Shown here piece by piece: positions 43,641-52,769 of a stretch of DNA of 64,000 nt. The translations under genes and the position numbers were made by a program. The notes beneath the pieces were generated by a model. The model was given only the letters and a program-made list of their open reading frames with translations. It searched no databases and was not told where the DNA came from. Each line of letters begins with the position of its first letter. The first letter of the stretch is position 1. This DNA comes from an uncultured Alphaproteobacteria bacterium. GTDB taxonomy: Bacteria; Pseudomonadota; Alphaproteobacteria; MPNO01; UBA2964. The DNA is taken from the NCBI GenBank assembly GCA_951812775.1, contig OX638326.1, positions 880,335 through 944,334 of the forward strand. Direction: 5' to 3'.

Positions 43641-44630
43641 ATGTCCAAGAAGATTCCCCTGACCCTCGCCTGTGGTGACTATGCAATCACCCGCCCGCTC
43701 ATTGACGGAATTGTTAAACCGGATGGTATCGATTTGACCGTCCTCACCGACATGGATTCCACGACACGGCACTGGCGTTTCTATAACAATGAAGACTTCG
43801 ATATGGCCGAAGCCTCCTGCTCGACATATCTCGTCGCCAAGGATCAGGACAAGCCGTTCGATGCTATTCCGGTGTTTCTGCATCGCCGGTTCCGGCACGG
43901 CTTCGTGTTTATCAACACAAATGCGGGGATCAAGGAACCCAAAGACCTGATCGGCAAGAAGGTCGGCATCAAGCATTGGCAGGTTACCGCCATTCTGTGG
44001 ATGAAGGGTATTCTCGAGCATGAATATGGCGTGCCGCACCGCTCGATCGACTGGTATCAGGAACTTGATCAGGACATCCCGGTTGAACTCCCAGACGACA
44101 TCAAATTGCAGACCTTGCCGGATGACAAATCGGTGGAGACGATGGTCGCGGAAGGCGAGCTGGATGCCTGTATTCACTCCTCAATCATCAAACCGTTTAT
44201 CAATGGTGACCCACGTGTCGCGCGACTGTTTCCCGATTTCAAACAGGAAGAGGTCAATTTCTACAATAAGACCGGCATGTTCCCGATCATGCACATCACC
44301 GGCATCAAAAAAGAAATCGTCGAACAATATCCCTGGGTGCCGATCAACATGTTTCACGCGCTGAACGAAGCAAAAGCAATTGCCATGAAACAGATGGTCA
44401 ATCCGCGCATTGTGCCCTTGGCTTGGTATCGCGAGGCCTGGGAAGAACAGGAACAACTTCTGGGAAAAGACCCCTGGGAATACGGGCTTGGCGAGCAAAA
44501 CCGCAAGACGCTCGAGAATATGATCAACTTTTCACATGAGCAGGCGCTGATGAAGAACAAGATGTCCGTCGACGATTTGTTCCTGAGCGTTGATCAGGGC
44601 CGAAAACGCGGCGTTGAAAAGCGGATTTAG
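43641..44630 (+). CDS. 4,5-dihydroxyphthalate-decarboxylase-like / substrate-binding-fold protein
   Basis: A 329-residue cytosolic protein with no signal peptide: LTLACGDYAITRPLIDGIVK, PDGIDLTVLTDMDS, then KKVGIKHWQVTAILWMKGIL, and LDACIHSSIIKPFI. This is the NMT1/periplasmic-binding fold used by Pht5-type 4,5-dihydroxyphthalate decarboxylase, which removes CO2 from an aromatic diacid. The start ATG 43641 follows GGAGAAGCACCCAA. It closes the cluster; a UbiD-type decarboxylase opens it, hinting at breakdown of an aromatic carboxylate. True decarboxylase activity is not proven by this fold. Confidence 0.78.
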   Translation: MSKKIPLTLACGDYAITRPLIDGIVKPDGIDLTVLTDMDSTTRHWRFYNNEDFDMAEASCSTYLVAKDQDKPFDAIPVFLHRRFRHGFVFINTNAGIKEPKDLIGKKVGIKHWQVTAILWMKGILEHEYGVPHRSIDWYQELDQDIPVELPDDIKLQTLPDDKSVETMVAEGELDACIHSSIIKPFINGDPRVARLFPDFKQEEVNFYNKTGMFPIMHITGIKKEIVEQYPWVPINMFHALNEAKAIAMKQMVNPRIVPLAWYREAWEEQEQLLGKDPWEYGLGEQNRKTLENMINFSHEQALMKNKMSVDDLFLSVDQGRKRGVEKRI

Positions 44631-44639
44631 CCGACAAAC

Positions 44640-45890
44640 AAGTCGTCACGAAGAAATTTCTGAAAATAATCGGTAATAGATATAATTGCCTAATACACTT
44701 GTAATTATTCCTGCGAAAACTGTTAACCCGAGATAGCACCATTTCTTTGTACTGTTTCGCGTCACTACCTTTTCGTATTCTTTTGCCTTATCGGAAAGCA
44801 GAATGAACGCAAGGCGTTGGTTGTCCGCAAAATGCGATATCAAAACTCCAAACAGTACAGACGAGAAAAAAACAAATACCATATACACGAAGTAATTCTG
44901 CAAATATGTGGACCAAATTCCGGAACCCACCACGTCGACGAGGTAATTAATTTTAATATTCAAAGAAGCAATACTAGCTGGGTCTAACTCAACTAATTTG
45001 ATCGTCTCATTGAATTTTTTTTCAACAATTAAACTTGTAAAATAAATTCCCAAAATCAAATATGACGAGAACAGGGCTATAGAATAACACAATCCAATTC
45101 CGCCGCCATATTTATTTATCCATCGAGAGAGTGGCCCTGTTTTCTCAATTACCGATCTTATATATCCCTCCAACAGTGACTCGATGTCCGCCCCCCCAAG
45201 TTCTAGCGGTATGATTAATTTGGAGTTGGATTCGTCCGAATTTTGGACTTAGCAAAAACATAAACCCTATCTCGTCGTCATCAAATCCGCCTCCTTCTCT
45301 ACGATTTGAACCAAGAAAAGTGACCTGAATTTCCTGTTTTTCTTGACTATCTTTATCTTGGAATTGAACAAGGTACGTCCAACTCAAATGTACTCCAACC
45401 GAAACAATTGGCTTTACTTCATTATAGGATCTTAATTCTTCAAGTGAATTTAAGAGAACTGATGAACTGTCATCGTAAAAAATTCGCGCGGTAAATTGCA
45501 CCAAATTTCCAGTATTTTGCTGTTCTATTCGCTGCTCAATGAGCGCATGTAAGTTTTCAATGTTTGAAAGTTCAATTCTAAATGGGCCACGAAATAGTTT
45601 TCTAATTGTTTGAGGCTTACCCAGAATACTACCAATAAATTCTTGAAATTTTTTCGTCTCTACTTGAAGAACTACATGTGAGTTATCAGAAAGTCCCGCG
45701 AGTAGTATCACGAACATTATCCCGAGTAGTATCGGTAGCAGGACTACGTGTAAATTTGTCTTCGTTTTGCATTTCGCCCCTCAAATATGATTGATTGTGG
45801 TGTTGTTTTTCTTTCTTCTTATAATTGTATGCATTCTGCGTTCGCGACTCCAGAGATAAAATCTCATAGCAGTTCGTCAATTAGAATGAG
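44640..45890. other. AT-rich island, probable horizontally acquired segment
   Basis: Base composition drops sharply in this stretch: long A and T runs and AT-rich codons (for example AAT, ATT, AAA) contrast with the GC-rich genes on both sides. It holds one frameshifted membrane-protein gene on the minus strand and a short direct repeat (GATACTACTCG, twice, about 45708-45740). No integrase or flanking tRNA is seen. Confidence 0.6.
44646..45717 (-). pseudogene. unrecognised AT-rich membrane protein, frameshifted
   Basis: Two frames meet near 45247. The first (from about 45717; its true start may be upstream) has TGNLVQFTARIFYDDSSSVL, then KPIVSVGVHLSWTYLVQF and IGFMFLLSPK. The next frame carries on ESNSKLIIPLELGGADIE, LLEGYIRSVIEKTGPLSRW and three membrane helices (CYSIALFSSYLILGIYF, YFVYMVFVFFSSVLFGVLI, LGLTVFAGIITSVLGNYI). 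Together they would make a protein of about 355 residues with a soluble beta-rich N-terminal domain and a membrane C-terminal half. I do not recognise a family. The AT-rich bases and isolation suggest lateral gain. Confidence 0.55.
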
Positions 45891-45973
45891 AGGCTCAATG
45901 CTGCAATCTTGCTTGACGTTCTCGCTGTGCGGTGCGACATAGCGCGGCATATTCTGGAATTTATGAAGTCAAT

Positions 45974-47566
45974 ATGACGACGTTGCCCGCCCCCGTCGCC
46001 CGACGGCGTACCTTTGCGATTATTTCGCATCCTGACGCTGGCAAGACGACTCTGACAGAGAAGCTGCTGCTGTTTGGCGGCGCGATTCAGCTTGCCGGTG
46101 CGGTAAAATCGCGTGGCGAGCAACGCCGGGCGCATTCCGACTGGATGAAAGTCGAGCGCGAACGGGGCATTTCAGTGACCGCCTCGGTGATGACGTTTGA
46201 GTATGCTGACAAGACTTTCAATCTGCTCGACACGCCGGGACATGAGGATTTTTCGGAAGATACCTACCGTGTTCTGACGGCTGTCGATTCCGCCGTCATG
46301 GTCATTGATGCGGCGCGCGGTATTCAGGCACAAACCCGCAAGCTGTTCGAAGTCTGCCGCCTGCGCGACATGCCGATCACCACCTTTATCAACAAGATGG
46401 ATCGCGAAGCCCAGGACCCGTTTGATCTGCTCGACGAAATTGAACAAAGCCTGCAAATCGACGTGACTCCGGCGGCCTGGCCAATAGGCATGGGATCGCA
46501 ATTTCTCGGCTGTTACGACCTGCTGAATGATCGTCTCATTCTGATGGATAAGGCTGGTCGCGGCGAAAAACCGCATCAGACTGAAACCTGTAACGGTCTG
46601 GACGATCCCAAGCTCGATGAATTATTGCCCGAGCACGCGGTCACAGAGCTCCGGGAACAAGTCGAAATGGTGCGCGGGTTATGTCCGGAATTTGATCTCA
46701 ACGCCTATCTCGAGGGCAATATGACGCCAGTGTTCTTTGGCAGCGCTATTAATTCATTCGGTGTCGGTGAATTGTTGGCCGGTCTCGTTGAGCATGCCCC
46801 ACCACCACGATCGCAACCATCTGTCGAACGCGAAATTACACCTGACGAAAGCAAGGTATCAGGGTTTGTTTTCAAGATTCAGGCCAATATGGACCCCAAA
46901 CACCGGGATCGCATCGCCTTTTTGCGTCTCTGCTCTGGTCATTTCAAACGGGGCATGAAACTGCGACACGTCCGGACTGACAAACAACTCGCGCTGAACA
47001 ATGCTGTCCTGTTTCTCTCCCGTGATCGCGAACTGGCCGAAGAAGCCTGGGCGGGCGACATTATCGGTATACCCAATCACGGAAACCTCCATATCGGCGA
47101 CGCACTCACCGAGGGCGAGGACCTGCATTTCAAGGGAATTCCCAGCTTCGCGCCGGAACATCTGCAAGCCGCCCGACCGACCGACCCGATGCGGGCTAAG
47201 CATCTTGGACGGGCTCTGCAGCAGCTTGCCGAAGAAGGCGCCGCTTCTGTCTTCAAACCACGCGTTGGGGCGGACTGGATTGTCGGCGTCGTCGGTGTTC
47301 TGCTGTTTGAAGTGCTAGCCGATCGAATCAGAACTGAATATGACGTACCGGTGCAGTTCGAACAGACCAGCCTGATTACGGCCCGCTGGGTTGATGCGGC
47401 GGATGATAATCTTATGAAAAAATTCATCCGGGCCAACGAAACTGCCCTCGCCGATGACCACAAGGGCGATCCAGTTTTTCTCGCCCGAAACGCTTGGCAT
47501 CTCGACCGCGCTGGTGAAGACTGGCCGGATGTTAAATTTTTAGCCACAAAGGAACAGGTGGCCTAA
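45974..47566 (+). CDS. prfC: peptide chain release factor 3
   Basis: A 530-residue translational GTPase that removes class-I release factors from the ribosome after termination. G1 is ISHPDAGKTTLTEK near 17-30; the RF3-specific GAVKSRGEQRRAHSDWMKVE follows, then RGISVTASVM (G2), DTPGHEDFSEDTYR (G3, about 82-95) and NKMDREAQDP (G4, near 139). Start ATG 45974 is chosen by homology; a GTG at 45932 is also in frame. The typA gene follows three bases after the stop, so the two GTPase genes form an operon. Confidence 0.93.
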   Translation: MTTLPAPVARRRTFAIISHPDAGKTTLTEKLLLFGGAIQLAGAVKSRGEQRRAHSDWMKVERERGISVTASVMTFEYADKTFNLLDTPGHEDFSEDTYRVLTAVDSAVMVIDAARGIQAQTRKLFEVCRLRDMPITTFINKMDREAQDPFDLLDEIEQSLQIDVTPAAWPIGMGSQFLGCYDLLNDRLILMDKAGRGEKPHQTETCNGLDDPKLDELLPEHAVTELREQVEMVRGLCPEFDLNAYLEGNMTPVFFGSAINSFGVGELLAGLVEHAPPPRSQPSVEREITPDESKVSGFVFKIQANMDPKHRDRIAFLRLCSGHFKRGMKLRHVRTDKQLALNNAVLFLSRDRELAEEAWAGDIIGIPNHGNLHIGDALTEGEDLHFKGIPSFAPEHLQAARPTDPMRAKHLGRALQQLAEEGAASVFKPRVGADWIVGVVGVLLFEVLADRIRTEYDVPVQFEQTSLITARWVDAADDNLMKKFIRANETALADDHKGDPVFLARNAWHLDRAGEDWPDVKFLATKEQVA

Positions 47567-47569
47567 GCC

Positions 47570-49411
47570 ATGACTGCGCAAATCGAAAACCTTCGAAATA
47601 TCGCCATCGTGGCACATGTTGATCACGGCAAAACGACCATGGTCGATTGCATGCTGCGCCAAACTGGCGTTTATCGCGACAATCAACAGGTGCAGGAGCA
47701 AGCCCTCGATACAGGTGACCTTGAACGCGAACGCGGCATTACCATTCTCGCCAAATGCACGTCGGTCGAATGGCAGGGGCAACGTATCAACATCGTCGAC
47801 ACACCGGGCCATGCTGATTTTGGTGGTGAGGTCGAGCGCGTCCTTTCAATGGTCGATGGCTGCCTGTTGCTCGTTGATGCTGCCGAAGGTCCGATGCCGC
47901 AGACCAAATTCGTTTTGTCGAAAGTACTGGCGCAAGGCCTTAAGCCCATTGTCATTATCAACAAGGTCGATCGCTCAGACGCCCGGGCCAATGAGGTTCT
48001 CGACGAAATCTTTGATCTCTTCGCAGCTCTCAATGCCAATGAGGATCAACTCGATTTCCCGGTTCTCTACGGGTCTTCCAAGCAAGGCTGGCTGGCAGAA
48101 GAACCGGAAGGTCCGCAAGAGTCTCTCGAGCCATTATTCAAGCTCATTCTAGACCACGTAAGTCCTCCAGAAGTCGATCCTGACGGCCCGTTCCGTATGC
48201 TGGTCACAACGCTGGAGGCTAATCCTTATCTCGGCCCCATCCTGTCAGGCAGAATTCTGTCGGGCTCAATCGCCGCCAATGGTACGGCCAAAGCGATCAC
48301 GCAAGATGGCCAACAGATTGAGCAAACCCGGGTCACAAAAATTCTCGCCTATCGTGGTCTCGAACGTGTGCCGCTCGACAACGCCGAGGCCGGTGACATC
48401 GTTGCCTTGGCCGGATTACAAAAAGCGACCGTTGCCAATACGATCTGCGATGTCAACGTTTCGGAAGGACTTTCCGCTAAACCAATCGACCCGCCGACGC
48501 TCGCTGTGACCTTCTCTGTAAATGACTCCCCCTATGCTGGTCAGGAAGGCGACAAGGTGACCTCGCGCATGATTCGTGACCGGCTGATGCGTGAAGCGGA
48601 AGGAAATGTGGCGATCCAGGTCACAGAAGCGGCCGATGGCAATGGCTACGAGGTGGCTGGCCGGGGTGAATTACAGCTTGGGGTCCTCATCGAAACCATG
48701 CGCCGCGAAGGCTATGAGATGTCGATCAGCCGTCCCCGCGTGGTTTATCGCACCGACCCCGATACCGGCGTCCGGATTGAACCGATTGAAGAGGTCGTGA
48801 TCGATGTCGACGAAGCCTATTCCGGTGTCGTCGTCGAGAAACTTTCGGCCAGACACAGTGAACTGATCGAAATGCGGCCCTCTGGTGGTGGCAAACAACG
48901 TCTTGTCTTTCACACCCCCTCCCGGGCTCTCATCGGTTATCACGGTGAGTTCCTCACAGACACCCGCGGCACCGGCGTCATGAACCGTGTCTTCCATGAT
49001 TATGAACCAGATAGAGGCGCTATCGATGGTCGACGACAGGGTGTCATTATCTCGACCCTGAAAGGCAACGCCGTCGCCTATGCCCTATGGAATCTCGAGG
49101 AACGAGGACCGCTCTTTATCGGCCCCGGCGAAAAGGTTTATTGTGGCATGCTGATCGGGGAACACAACAAAGGGCAGGATATTGATGCCAACCCGCTCAA
49201 GGCAAAACAGCTGACCAATGTTCGGGCCTCCGGGTCAGACGATGCCATCCTTTTGACACCGCCGGTTAAACTGACCCTTGAACGTGCCATCGCCTATATC
49301 GCCGATGATGAGCTGGTCGAGGTCACACCTGAATCTATTCGGCTCCGCAAACAGTACCTCGACCCCAACGACCGGAAGCGCGAAGCACGACGAGTCGCCG
49401 CAGAAGCCTAG
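47570..49411 (+). CDS. typA: ribosome-associated GTPase TypA/BipA
   Basis: A 613-residue EF-G-like GTPase that binds 70S ribosomes and helps growth at low temperature or under stress. G1 is [16 protein letters not shown] near 11-26, [12 protein letters not shown] (G2), [16 protein letters not shown] (G3, about 76-91), [13 protein letters not shown] (G4, near 131). The C-terminal domain has [20 protein letters not shown] and the TypA-specific [20 protein letters not shown]. It begins three bases after prfC with GGTGG ahead. A damaged MAPEG gene follows about 70 bases later. Confidence 0.95.
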   Translation: MTAQIENLRNIAIVAHVDHGKTTMVDCMLRQTGVYRDNQQVQEQALDTGDLERERGITILAKCTSVEWQGQRINIVDTPGHADFGGEVERVLSMVDGCLLLVDAAEGPMPQTKFVLSKVLAQGLKPIVIINKVDRSDARANEVLDEIFDLFAALNANEDQLDFPVLYGSSKQGWLAEEPEGPQESLEPLFKLILDHVSPPEVDPDGPFRMLVTTLEANPYLGPILSGRILSGSIAANGTAKAITQDGQQIEQTRVTKILAYRGLERVPLDNAEAGDIVALAGLQKATVANTICDVNVSEGLSAKPIDPPTLAVTFSVNDSPYAGQEGDKVTSRMIRDRLMREAEGNVAIQVTEAADGNGYEVAGRGELQLGVLIETMRREGYEMSISRPRVVYRTDPDTGVRIEPIEEVVIDVDEAYSGVVVEKLSARHSELIEMRPSGGGKQRLVFHTPSRALIGYHGEFLTDTRGTGVMNRVFHDYEPDRGAIDGRRQGVIISTLKGNAVAYALWNLEERGPLFIGPGEKVYCGMLIGEHNKGQDIDANPLKAKQLTNVRASGSDDAILLTPPVKLTLERAIAYIADDELVEVTPESIRLRKQYLDPNDRKREARRVAAEA

Positions 49412-49481
49412 ATTTTTCTTACCCCGCGCCTTACATCAGATGTTGGGCAGTATCGAGAACAGTCAAAATCTGGGGAAAATC

Positions 49482-49762
49482 ATGGAAACAATCATCTATC
49501 CGGGCAGCGTTACCCTGCTGGCAACGCTGCTTTACCTCCTGACAATGATGAATGTTGGCCGTAATCGGGGAAAACACGGTATTGAGGCGCCCGCAACAAC
49601 CGGCAATATAGATTTCGAATGTGCCTACCGGGCACAAATGAATACGCTGGAACACATGGTTTTCTTTCTGCCGTCGTTGTGGCTTTTTGCCTACACGGTT
49701 TCGGCGGAATGGGCCTGTTGGTTGGGCTTGTGTGGGTCGCCGGACGAACACAATATGTCATT
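49482..49762 (+). pseudogene. MAPEG family membrane protein, N-terminal part cut by IS
   Basis: ATG 49482, after GGGGAAAATC, starts METIIYPGSVTLLATLLYLL, then KHGIEAPATTGNIDFECAYR with the family's conserved NxxE/R region, MNTLEHMVFFLPSLWLFAYT. A missing G near 49702-49708 then shifts the frame to GGMGLLVGLVWVAGRTQYVIG. At 49763 an insertion sequence interrupts the gene; the remainder resumes at 51050 with PIGYITEPKKRAPG after the target duplication. MAPEG proteins are four-helix membrane proteins of glutathione and eicosanoid metabolism. This copy is broken twice. Confidence 0.82.
49759..49762. repeat. target-site duplication, left of IS copy A
   Basis: CATT here is repeated at 51050-51053, directly beyond the right end of the insertion sequence, showing transpositional insertion into the MAPEG gene. 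Confidence 0.85.
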
Positions 49763-51049
49763 GGACACCTCGAAGAACGTTCGGTTTGGCCGCTTGCGGC
49801 GTGATTTGACCGGGTGGGCGCGTCTGAGTGTCGGTTTTTTCGAGCCGTTTTGCGTCGATTTGATCGGTTTAGCCGGTCGAACCGGCCGTTCCGGCGTCAT
49901 GTGGGCGCACTTCGCCCCTGGAGCCAGAGGAAACGGCGCATGTTATACGCCAGATTGGTCATGCCGATCTTGGCCTCGGCCCGGGCGATGCCGATGGTCC
50001 GAACCGAGAGCGCCATCAAGCCTTTCTGATGGGCGAAGACATGCTCGACGGCGGAGCGTACCGCCGAGCGCGCCGCGTTGGCCTTGGCCAGGGTCGCCGG
50101 CATCGGCTTGCCGCGCGGCTTGCGGAAGTGGATCTGGGAGCGCTTGCCTTGGCGCGCCAGCATCTTCTCGTTACGCTTGGACCGATAGGCGGTATCCGCC
50201 CAGACCGGGCTCGCCGTGTTCTCCGGATCGATCAGACCGGCGAGCTGGCGGCCGTCATTGGCGGCGGCATCGGTGACGCGCCACTTGCGGATCAACCCGT
50301 GCCGCCGGTCCGTGGAGATGTGGTTCTTGTAGCCAAACGCCGGCACCATGATCTCCGGCCCCTTGGGGTGCCCATCCTCCAGACGCTTCACTCGGCCACG
50401 CTTCATGGTCCAGCGCGCATCCCGGTCTTTCTGGGCCAGCTTGGCCGGCTTGTCCTTCCACTCCTCTGGCACCTTGCCGGCCTTCAACGCCACCTTCTCC
50501 GGAACGCTGTTGCGCTGCCTGGGCGCCGCGACGATCGTGGCATCGACGATCTGGCCCGACAGCGCCAGGTAGCCATGGCCGCGCAGGTGTTCGTCGAAGC
50601 GATCGAACAACGCCTCGATCGCCTTGGCCTGCACCAGCAACTCACGGAACAGCCAGATCGTCTTGGCGTCCGGCACCCGGGCGTGAAGCCCCAGGCCCAG
50701 GAACCGCATGAAAGACAGCCGGTCGCGGATCTGGAACTCGGTTTGATCATCCGAGAGATTGTATAGTGCCTGCAACACCAGGATCTTGAACATCAGAACG
50801 GGGTCATAGGGAGGCCGGCCACCCTGGCGCCGGTCCGAGCGACGTAGCGCCCGGATCAAGGGCCGGCGAAACAACTCGAAATCGACCAACTCACCAAGCC
50901 GAAGCAACGGATCACCCGCCGCCGACAGTGCCGCGTAACGCTCATCAAGATCGAAAAAACCGGGCTGATCCGACATTCCATCCTCCATCAAGCCGATGAG
51001 AGAAGTGAAGCAGATCATGGCCAAAATGACGAGGTTTTTAGAGGCGCCC
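49763..51049 (-). mobile_element. IS5-type insertion sequence, copy A (1287 bp)
   Basis: Comparison with the copy at 61904-63189 sets the ends. The element runs from GGACACCTCG to GAGGCGCCC, with imperfect terminal inverted repeats (GGACACCTC against GGGCGCCTC, 7 of 9 bases). It is flanked by the direct repeat CATT at 49759-49762 and 51050-51053; removing it restores a continuous MAPEG reading frame (YVIGYITE). It differs from copy B by one T in a T run near the left end and by a T/G at about 51036. Such near identity points to recent transposition. Confidence 0.92.
49897..50976 (-). CDS. IS5-family transposase, copy A
   Basis: A 359-residue DDE transposase. It starts MSDQPGFFDLDERYAALSAA with GGAGG ahead at 50976; an upstream in-frame codon at 51024 lies further into the terminal region. 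The N-terminal domain continues RQGGRPPYDPVLMFKILVLQ; catalytic core parts are SGQIVDATIVAAPRQRNS (first Asp), SPVWADTAYRSKRNE (second Asp) and AVRSAVEHVFAHQKGLMAL (Glu), the Y-(2)-R-(3)-E-(6)-K-like signature of IS5. The frame is intact, so the element may be active. Confidence 0.9.
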   Translation of the reverse strand: MSDQPGFFDLDERYAALSAAGDPLLRLGELVDFELFRRPLIRALRRSDRRQGGRPPYDPVLMFKILVLQALYNLSDDQTEFQIRDRLSFMRFLGLGLHARVPDAKTIWLFRELLVQAKAIEALFDRFDEHLRGHGYLALSGQIVDATIVAAPRQRNSVPEKVALKAGKVPEEWKDKPAKLAQKDRDARWTMKRGRVKRLEDGHPKGPEIMVPAFGYKNHISTDRRHGLIRKWRVTDAAANDGRQLAGLIDPENTASPVWADTAYRSKRNEKMLARQGKRSQIHFRKPRGKPMPATLAKANAARSAVRSAVEHVFAHQKGLMALSVRTIGIARAEAKIGMTNLAYNMRRFLWLQGRSAPT

Positions 51050-51167
51050 CATTGGCTATATCACGGAGCCAAAGAAGCGTGCGCCCGGTCTAATCATCGG
51101 CATGATCATTCAGGTGAGCTTGTTCATCGGTGCCGCCATTGGGATCGGTCAGCTTTTATTACGCTAA
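51050..51167 (+). pseudogene. MAPEG family protein, C-terminal part beyond IS
   Basis: After the CATT duplication the frame reads GYITEPKKRAPGLIIGMIIQ, then the final helix FIGAAIGIGQLLLR and TAA at 51165-51167. It fits directly onto TQYVI at 49762 once the IS is removed. Confidence 0.82.
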
Positions 51168-51173
51168 CCGGGC

Positions 51174-51527
51174 TTAATCTGCCTTCTGTGCGCAGGTAAT
51201 ACATAGCGGGGTTGCTGGATCGTTTTCGAGCCTTTTGACCGCTATCGGTTCATCGCTGGCGGTACAATAGCCATAATCATCGCTCTCAATCCGATTCAGG
51301 GCTGTAGATATGCGTTGCAGCTCCTTCTCCCGGCGACGACCGGTCTCGTCCTCCATGGCTTGCTGCTGCATGGCACCCATGCGCGAAAGTCTGCCAATTC
51401 GCTGCTGATCCAGTTCAGTGTCTGTCTTTGTTTCTTCACCACTGTCAATTAGCGTCAGCAACTCTTTTCGCCAGGCGACAAGAGTTTTTTTCATCTTTTT
51501 GACATCAATACCGGGAGCCTTGCTCAT
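51174..51527 (-). CDS. DksA/TraR-type zinc-finger protein
   Basis: A 117-residue coiled-coil plus zinc-finger protein of the DksA group that binds the RNA polymerase secondary channel. Helical hairpin: KKTLVAWRKELLTLIDSGEE and RRREKELQRISTALNRIES. The finger reads YGYCTASDEPIAVKRLENDP and LCITCAQK: three Cys remain, while the second Cys of the usual CxxC is Ser (C-T-A-S). Cys-poor DksA paralogues that work without zinc are known. ATG 51527 follows GGGAGAAAGGCCG. It is convergent with the MAPEG remnant. Confidence 0.82.
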   Translation of the reverse strand: MSKAPGIDVKKMKKTLVAWRKELLTLIDSGEETKTDTELDQQRIGRLSRMGAMQQQAMEDETGRRREKELQRISTALNRIESDDYGYCTASDEPIAVKRLENDPATPLCITCAQKAD

Positions 51528-51796
51528 CGGCCTTTCTCCCTATTAAAGAAACGGTTTTTAAAGCTTAACGGCTTCCGACATATGAATGTTAAAAATTTTA
51601 TGACTCCAGCGGGTATTCGCGGACAGACGCAAAGGCCAAAATAGCGCTTACTATTCAGGGAAAATCATTAGTGGCAAACCTGAGAGCTAGCTAAATATTC
51701 ACACGGTGATATAATTGCCAAAACATGTAAGTTAATGGCAAGTATGTTTCAGGTTGGCAGACCTCAAGGTCACATACTGATTAAAGGGGGCTTGGA

Positions 51797-52766
51797 ATGC
51801 GCATAATTCGATTTGCGCTAATTACGTTATGCGTTCTATTGCCTGGAACGACATACGCGTTTGACAAGTTTGTCGCCCTCGGAACAGCATCAACTCGGGG
51901 AACCTATTACCCGGTGGGGCAAACGCTATGCAAATTTATCAATGCGGGCCGTCTCGAGCACCGTGTCCGGTGCGTCGCCTACAGCACGGGCGGTTCTGTC
52001 TATAACTTCAGGCCCTGGCGTCAGGTGAACTGGACATAGCGATAACCCGCGCCGACCTGGCCTATAAGGCTTATAAGGGTCTTGGAGAGTTTGCCGATAT
52101 CGGCGCTAACAAAAACTTGCGAACAGTTTCAAATCTCTACGACACGCCCGTCGTCGTTACCGTACACAAAGATAGCAGTATAAAGACCTTTGATGATTTC
52201 AAAGGCAAACGAATCAATGTTGGCAACCAAGGTTCCGGGAAAAGAGTGATCGCAGACGAGTTCTTCAAAATTCTGGGATGGAACAACTCGTTGTTTGCCA
52301 GCGTCACGGAGTTGGGCACGGTTGGCATGGCTAACGCGTTTTGTGAGAAGAAAATCGACATCATGATGGAGGCAATTGGGCTGCCCGCCAAACTTTATGA
52401 TCGCGTTACACAGAAATGCGGTGGCGTCTTTATCGACATTCCTGCAAGTCTGATAGCAAAATACATCAAACAGAATCGTTTCTTCGTTAAAAGCAAGCTT
52501 TCGCAAAATCTAAATCCACATGCCACGCGTGACGTTAATACAGCGTATTAATGACCCTCAGTCGCATTGCACCAAGAACAATCAACGTGGTTGCCAAAGC
52601 GATTTTCGCCGATTTAGAAAGCTTTCAGAATAGTCACAACGCACTGAGTCTTTCGAGCCACCCCACGATGCTACATGAGGGTATTCATGTACCCTTTCAT
52701 GCTGGTGCAAAACAGTATTTTACTGCAAATGACCTGCTGTCCGCAGACGGCGGAATTCCGAGATAA
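51797..52766 (+). pseudogene. TAXI-family TRAP substrate-binding protein, two frameshifts
   Basis: ATG 51797 begins with a signal peptide (FALITLCVLLPGTTYAF), then FVALGTASTRGTYYPVGQTL and VRCVAYSTGGSVYN, the TAXI start. A missing base near 52007 sends the frame to a TAG; the correct next frame reads LASGELDIAITRADLAYKAY and continues KGKRINVGNQGSGKRVIADE to TAA at 52549-52551. A second shift near 52540 leads to MTLSRIAPRTINVVAKAIFA and the C-terminal HPTMLHEGIHVPFHAGAKQY. Together it is a typical 320-residue periplasmic binding protein, now broken. No TRAP membrane subunit gene is adjacent. Confidence 0.8.
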
Positions 52767-52769
52767 ATC

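Noticed and set aside
45686-45880. 64-codon frame upstream of the AT-rich membrane protein
   Set aside because: It may be the true N-terminus in another frame, but the sequence is repeat-rich and low-complexity, and no start signal or homology supports it as a gene.
49278-50276. 332-codon open frame crossing from typA through the MAPEG gene into the IS
   Set aside because: It mixes a wrong frame of typA, the frameshifted MAPEG reading and IS sequence, so it is a chance read-through.
50029-50766. 245-codon open frame antisense to the transposase, present in both IS copies
   Set aside because: High-GC antisense shadow of the transposase with no domain; its repetition only reflects the repeated element.
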